Below are positions 62,001 to 64,000 of a stretch of DNA of 64,000 nt, piece by piece. The translations under genes and the position numbers were made by a program. The notes beneath the pieces were generated by a model. The model had not been told where the DNA came from and made no database searches. It saw nothing but the letters and a program-made list of their open reading frames with translations. The stretch's first letter is position 1. The number at the start of each line of letters is the position of its first letter. Source of the stretch: Arthrobacter sp. StoSoilB19 (GTDB lineage: Bacteria; Actinomycetota; Actinomycetes; Actinomycetales; Micrococcaceae); the NCBI RefSeq assembly GCF_019977275.1, contig NZ_AP024650.1, positions 2,914,001 to 2,978,000 on the forward strand. The letters are read 5' to 3'.

Positions 62001-63299
62001 GGGGTGGATGGAGGTGAGCTCCGCGAGTGACTGCATGGCCTGGTAGGGCGAGCAGCCCCAACGCTCGCGGACGTTGTGGAGCGACGCCACGTGGTCCATG
62101 AGGGCGTGCCGGTGTTCCACCAGGGTGTTGTGGAGGTTCCCGAGCTGGGGTTCCAGTGATTTTTCGTTGCGCACGATCGCCCGGAGCAGCTGGCCCTTCA
62201 GCTGCTGCGCCGTGACGTTTCCGGAGAGCTGGAACAGGATGGACTCCAGCCCGAGCGACTCCAGATGCCCGGAGACCTCGTTGAGGCTGGCGCGGCGGTC
62301 GCCCACCACCAGGACAGTCTTGCCGGCGTCCACCAGGGCACCGATGGTGTTGATGGCCGTCTGGGTCTGCCCGGTGCCGGGCGGACTGCTGACCACCAGG
62401 GAGTCTCCGGTGCGGGCCGCGTCCACGACGTACTGCTGGTCAGTGTCCGCATCCAGCAGCAGCAGCTCGTCCTTGGGGTGCCTGTTGTCCAGGTGGGGGA
62501 AGCGGGAGGGGTCGGGTTCCTCAACGTCCACCAGTTCGCCGCCGGCAGCAGTTGCCAGCGCGGACACAAGGGGATGGGAGTCGTTGATCCAGGGATCGTC
62601 GAGGTTGCCGGAGAGGTCGGCGAACGTGGAAACGAGCAGGTTGTGCTGGGTTTCCGCGCCGTGGATGGGCCGGATCAGGGTGGCCAGCCGGTCCAGGACA
62701 GGCTGGGGGTCGAACCGGGCGGTGCTGTAGGCGAGGCGGGTCACGGCGTTGACGTCAAAGACGATCCCGTGGATGTTCTTCAGGTGCCGCACCAGGGCCG
62801 GGTTGATGTGCGCCTGCTCGGTGAGCTGCAGTTCGAAGTCGTCCTCCCCCGGCCGTACCGTGAGGGAGATGGCGGTCAGCATGACCGGAGCGGACACCCG
62901 CTGGGGTTTGCCGCCGACGGCTGACGTCCATACCACAGTGCCGGCGGACAGGTAGCCGGCATCGATGCCGCGGTCGTTGGCAAGCTCGAAGATCTTGGAC
63001 CGGATGTTGCGCGAAGCGCGGGCCGCCACCACATACTGCTGCCGGTCACGGATCAGGGTGGACAGGCGTGTGCGGCGCCCGGCCATGAGCTGGGCGAGCC
63101 CGGAGGGGTGTGCCGACGTAAGGTCGATGGAGCCTTCGGGTGTCTTGGTGAAGCGCAGCATCGTGTCCGCGCCGGTAACGGGTTTAAGCCCGGACAGCCA
63201 TTTGCGAAGCTCTTCCGAGCCTTCCGGGTGGCCTTGACCAACTGACACTTCTGCCTTCTTTTCTGCGCTTGCACGTGACGTCCTGGACCATACCGGCAT
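59010..63299 (-). CDS. Giant SF1 helicase-like protein with C-terminal REase-like domain
   Basis: 1,429 residues from ATG at 63299, chosen because TACTCT lies 7 bases upstream; GTG at 63347 is an alternative. The domain plan is that of Dna2/Upf1-like proteins with a DUF4011/AAA_11-AAA_12 body. Walker A (about residue 300) reads SSPPGTGQTQT: the invariant Lys is Gln. Motif II is LDAEAT, not DEAxx, and the GDxxQ motif reads GDSRI. Yet NVVYRAVDEDLVLQLSKNFYDGG and FALAMTRARRSMHVLT remain. The C-terminus (about 1150-1250) has VAIESDGTAQYRTMSVRERS and ERLGWRYMPLWTIEVF of the MTES_1575-type nuclease. A charged 180-residue disordered tail ends it. Adjacent to guaA. Confidence 0.8.
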   Translation of the reverse strand: MPVWSRTSRASAEKKAEVSVGQGHPEGSEELRKWLSGLKPVTGADTMLRFTKTPEGSIDLTSAHPSGLAQLMAGRRTRLSTLIRDRQQYVVAARASRNIRSKIFELANDRGIDAGYLSAGTVVWTSAVGGKPQRVSAPVMLTAISLTVRPGEDDFELQLTEQAHINPALVRHLKNIHGIVFDVNAVTRLAYSTARFDPQPVLDRLATLIRPIHGAETQHNLLVSTFADLSGNLDDPWINDSHPLVSALATAAGGELVDVEEPDPSRFPHLDNRHPKDELLLLDADTDQQYVVDAARTGDSLVVSSPPGTGQTQTAINTIGALVDAGKTVLVVGDRRASLNEVSGHLESLGLESILFQLSGNVTAQQLKGQLLRAIVRNEKSLEPQLGNLHNTLVEHRHALMDHVASLHNVRERWGCSPYQAMQSLAELTSIHPAPATTVRLKRSVLDSIRDREELAGRLRRAAELGSFSKAATTSPWHGARLLTRKETEEAQDLVRSVAKSLPLLRDRMDAVAEHAEIRLGESFAEWGEQLELLVAVRGSLDKFTPDIFDRPVTDLISATAPSAWRRERGIELTAMQRSRLRRVAKEYVRPGVHIADLHSSLVLVQEQRALWAGYATTQRHPAVPSGLAEMIAMYRSLDGELAQLGEALRHTEGGGSLSTVPYARLMERLERLVADTDTLKTLPERTLLVENMREHGLGELLADLAEREVPEGSVAAELELAWWQSALEAMISGDDYLAMSDGDALRQLEAEYRLADNAHVASGAARLRWDLAERWRTAIAAQPRQADLLRSLLKDGRVSLPALTAQAPDLIGTLVPVWSVSPYLMTGLLPAEQHFDAVVILDAEATSLQAVLPAIARARQVIAFGDSRIATPRTFTVGVERLAPGESAHHRVESAFTALSAVLPVWRLNVVYRAVDEDLVLQLSKNFYDGGLRRLPEGQSATGLDRSLLVEYLPDGTGLPSAGDEGVESVVAEVNRVVELVFEHARLRPRTSLAVVTASLRHAARIGESIRLQLSNQPGLAGFFGAGPESFRVVDLERAQGLVRDHVIFSPGFGRTPHGRALHNFGPLSAEGGREKFALAMTRARRSMHVLTCFRPEDLDRTRLTHGAVDLYTLLDREISGNTDLGTPASRAAASEQALGADPLVADLGDRLRARGARVWHQYDGAIDVVAAADPLNTMGQDDPDLPRPVAIESDGTAQYRTMSVRERSRLRPQLLERLGWRYMPLWTIEVFTDPSSCADRIAGYLGLEKMVLPGRTASSTGFLDDDFNHALHGIDGAPAAGVSYLPSEAVSQGRRAQGTREAGATTREDRPGKDRPEEDMRQNENNTRNTNDLNRNDDLDKNGGSNRNDDLDKNGGANRSGAAAGTDRGAAPADSAAPVPSPGARPAAGGTDEILPSKAAEDDARSWGDREDDHDTWLKEQKPPHWG
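59226..59297 (-). repeat. 36-bp tandem repeat in the helicase-like gene
   Basis: Two nearly identical copies (59226-59261, 59262-59297) coding a 12-residue unit of the form xNRNDDLDKNGG, followed by a partial NRSG copy. The tail is Asn/Asp-rich. Confidence 0.85.
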
Positions 63300-63306
63300 A
63301 GATTCG

Positions 63307-63312
63307 AGAGTA
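63307..63312 (-). promoter_or_regulatory. Leaderless -10 box of the helicase-like gene
   Basis: TACTCT on the minus strand, 7 bases before the ATG at 63299. If real it excludes the upstream GTG start. Confidence 0.45.
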
Positions 63313-63389
63313 GCCGCTTCGGCGCCGGACTTGAGCGACCGCAACACTGGAGCACGGGAAATTGCCGGGATTCATCCGGGAAAAGCAGC

Positions 63390-63417
63390 GGCCGGCCCCC
63401 GCTGGCGGAGGCCGGCC
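63390..63417 (-). terminator. Terminator of guaA
   Basis: GGCCGGCC at both ends with an inner CCGC-TG-GCGG stem, 11 bases after the guaA stop codon. Confidence 0.75.
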
Positions 63418-63427
63418 ACTTAGGATG

Positions 63428-64000
63428 CTATTCCCATTCGATGGTTCCCGGCGGCTTGCTGGTGACGTCCAGGACCACCCGGTTGACGCCGTCCACCTCG
63501 TTGGTGATCCGGCCGGAGATCCGGGCCAGGAGATCGTAGGGCAGCCGCGACCAGTCGGCTGTCATGGCGTCCTCGGAGGAGACGGGGCGAAGCACGATGG
63601 GGTGGCCGTAGGTACGGCCGTCGCCCATGACGCCCACGCTGCGGACGTCCGCCAGCAGGACGACGGGCATCTGCCAGACCTCGTTGTCCAGGCCTGCTGC
63701 CGTGAGTTCGGCGCGTGCAATGGCGTCTGCCTTGCGCAGCAGGTCCAGCCGCTCCTTGGTCACTTCGCCGACAATCCGGATGCCCAGGCCGGGGCCGGGG
63801 AACGGTTGGCGGCCAACGATTTCCTGCGGCAGCCCCAGCTGGGCACCCACTGCGCGGACCTCGTCCTTGAACAGGGCGCGCAGCGGCTCAACGAGCTCGA
63901 ACTGCAGGTCCTCGGGGAGGCCGCCCACGTTGTGGTGGCTCTTGATGTTCGCGGCACCTTCGCCGCCGCCGGATTCGACGACGTCCGGGTATAGGGTGCC
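63428..64000 (-). CDS. guaA: GMP synthase, C-terminal part (5' end outside window)
   Basis: The last 190 residues, open to the right edge. [39 protein letters not shown] and the final [15 protein letters not shown] are the conserved ATP-PPase/dimerisation end of GuaA. It aminates XMP to GMP. The N-terminal glutaminase domain is outside the window. It is upstream of the helicase-like gene on the same strand, separated by a terminator and 128 bases. Confidence 0.96.
   Translation of the reverse strand, partial: GTLYPDVVESGGGEGAANIKSHHNVGGLPEDLQFELVEPLRALFKDEVRAVGAQLGLPQEIVGRQPFPGPGLGIRIVGEVTKERLDLLRKADAIARAELTAAGLDNEVWQMPVVLLADVRSVGVMGDGRTYGHPIVLRPVSSEDAMTADWSRLPYDLLARISGRITNEVDGVNRVVLDVTSKPPGTIEWE

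Noticed and set aside
1..64000. Mobile elements, CRISPR arrays, prophage, rRNA
   Set aside because: No transposase, integrase, regularly spaced repeat or rRNA sequence was recognised on either strand.

Overview
The window is high-GC DNA from an actinobacterium of the Arthrobacter/Pseudarthrobacter type (Micrococcaceae). Evidence: consistently actinobacterial protein families (DapC/D/E succinylase lysine branch, SepX/GlpR, a DUF3117 protein, an RseA-like anti-sigma factor, a Ruc-like FmdB protein), many GTG starts, and many genes that begin 6-7 bases after a TANNNT -10 box (leaderless transcripts). It looks like core chromosome: no insertion sequence, phage gene, CRISPR array or rRNA was seen.

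Layout. 1-5.4 kb: CBS/MgtE_N protein (partial), DUF1003, Mrp, TatB, anti-sigma factor, SigE, O-methyltransferase, DUF3117. 5.6-8.1 kb: PIG-V-like membrane protein, DivIVA-domain protein, LOG phosphoribohydrolase. 8.2-11.5 kb: amino-acid (glutamate type) ABC importer. 11.6-14.7 kb: divergent dapE/dapD and a transglycosylase-like protein. 14.7-20.6 kb: hypothetical, TetR, GalE, citrate synthase, DapC, ferredoxin, a stand-alone SH3-like domain. 20.7-24.8 kb: DUF559-type nuclease-like protein, TypA, SGNH lipoprotein. 24.8-32.3 kb: oligopeptide-type ABC importer and an LpqW-like lipoprotein. 32.3-40.7 kb: YchF, RmuC, IspH, membrane protein, exonuclease VII, PPK2, AlaA-like aminotransferase. 40.9-44.4 kb: OpuC-type osmoprotectant importer. 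44.6-53.6 kb: pirin, BadF kinase, LysR with YnfM-like MFS, two Lrp regulators, a second MFS exporter, CorA, Pr6Pr-type protein, a small membrane protein. 53.6-58.1 kb: a decayed PEP-synthase remnant, tRNA-Ala(CGC), SepX/GlpR, GNAT, GalU, 5-FTHF cyclo-ligase, FmdB/Ruc. 58.2-64 kb: SAF protein, a giant helicase/nuclease-like protein, and the C-terminal part of GuaA.

From memory of the M. tuberculosis map, bases 1-38.5 kb keep the order of Rv1232c down to Rv1107c (mgtE-like, mrp, tatB, rseA, sigE, OMT, DUF3117, DivIVA-like, LOG, dapE/dapD, dapC/fdxC, typA, lpqW, ychF, ispH, xseA/xseB), with inserted blocks (glutamate ABC, galE/gltA, SGNH-opp). Bases 54-58 kb match Rv0996-Rv0991c. This gives meaning to gaps: htrA is missing between rseA and tatB, and the Glp/MoeA gene is missing between galU and the GNAT gene.

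Most interesting signals: a near-perfect CIRCE element before the FmdB/Ruc-like gene; a perfect 13-bp DtxR/IdeR core palindrome at the opp promoter; a 1,429-residue helicase-like protein whose Walker A lysine is replaced by glutamine while its C-terminal nuclease-like domain keeps candidate acidic residues; mirrored leaderless promoters between dapE and dapD; and a PEP-synthase remnant made of an N-terminal and a C-terminal scrap.
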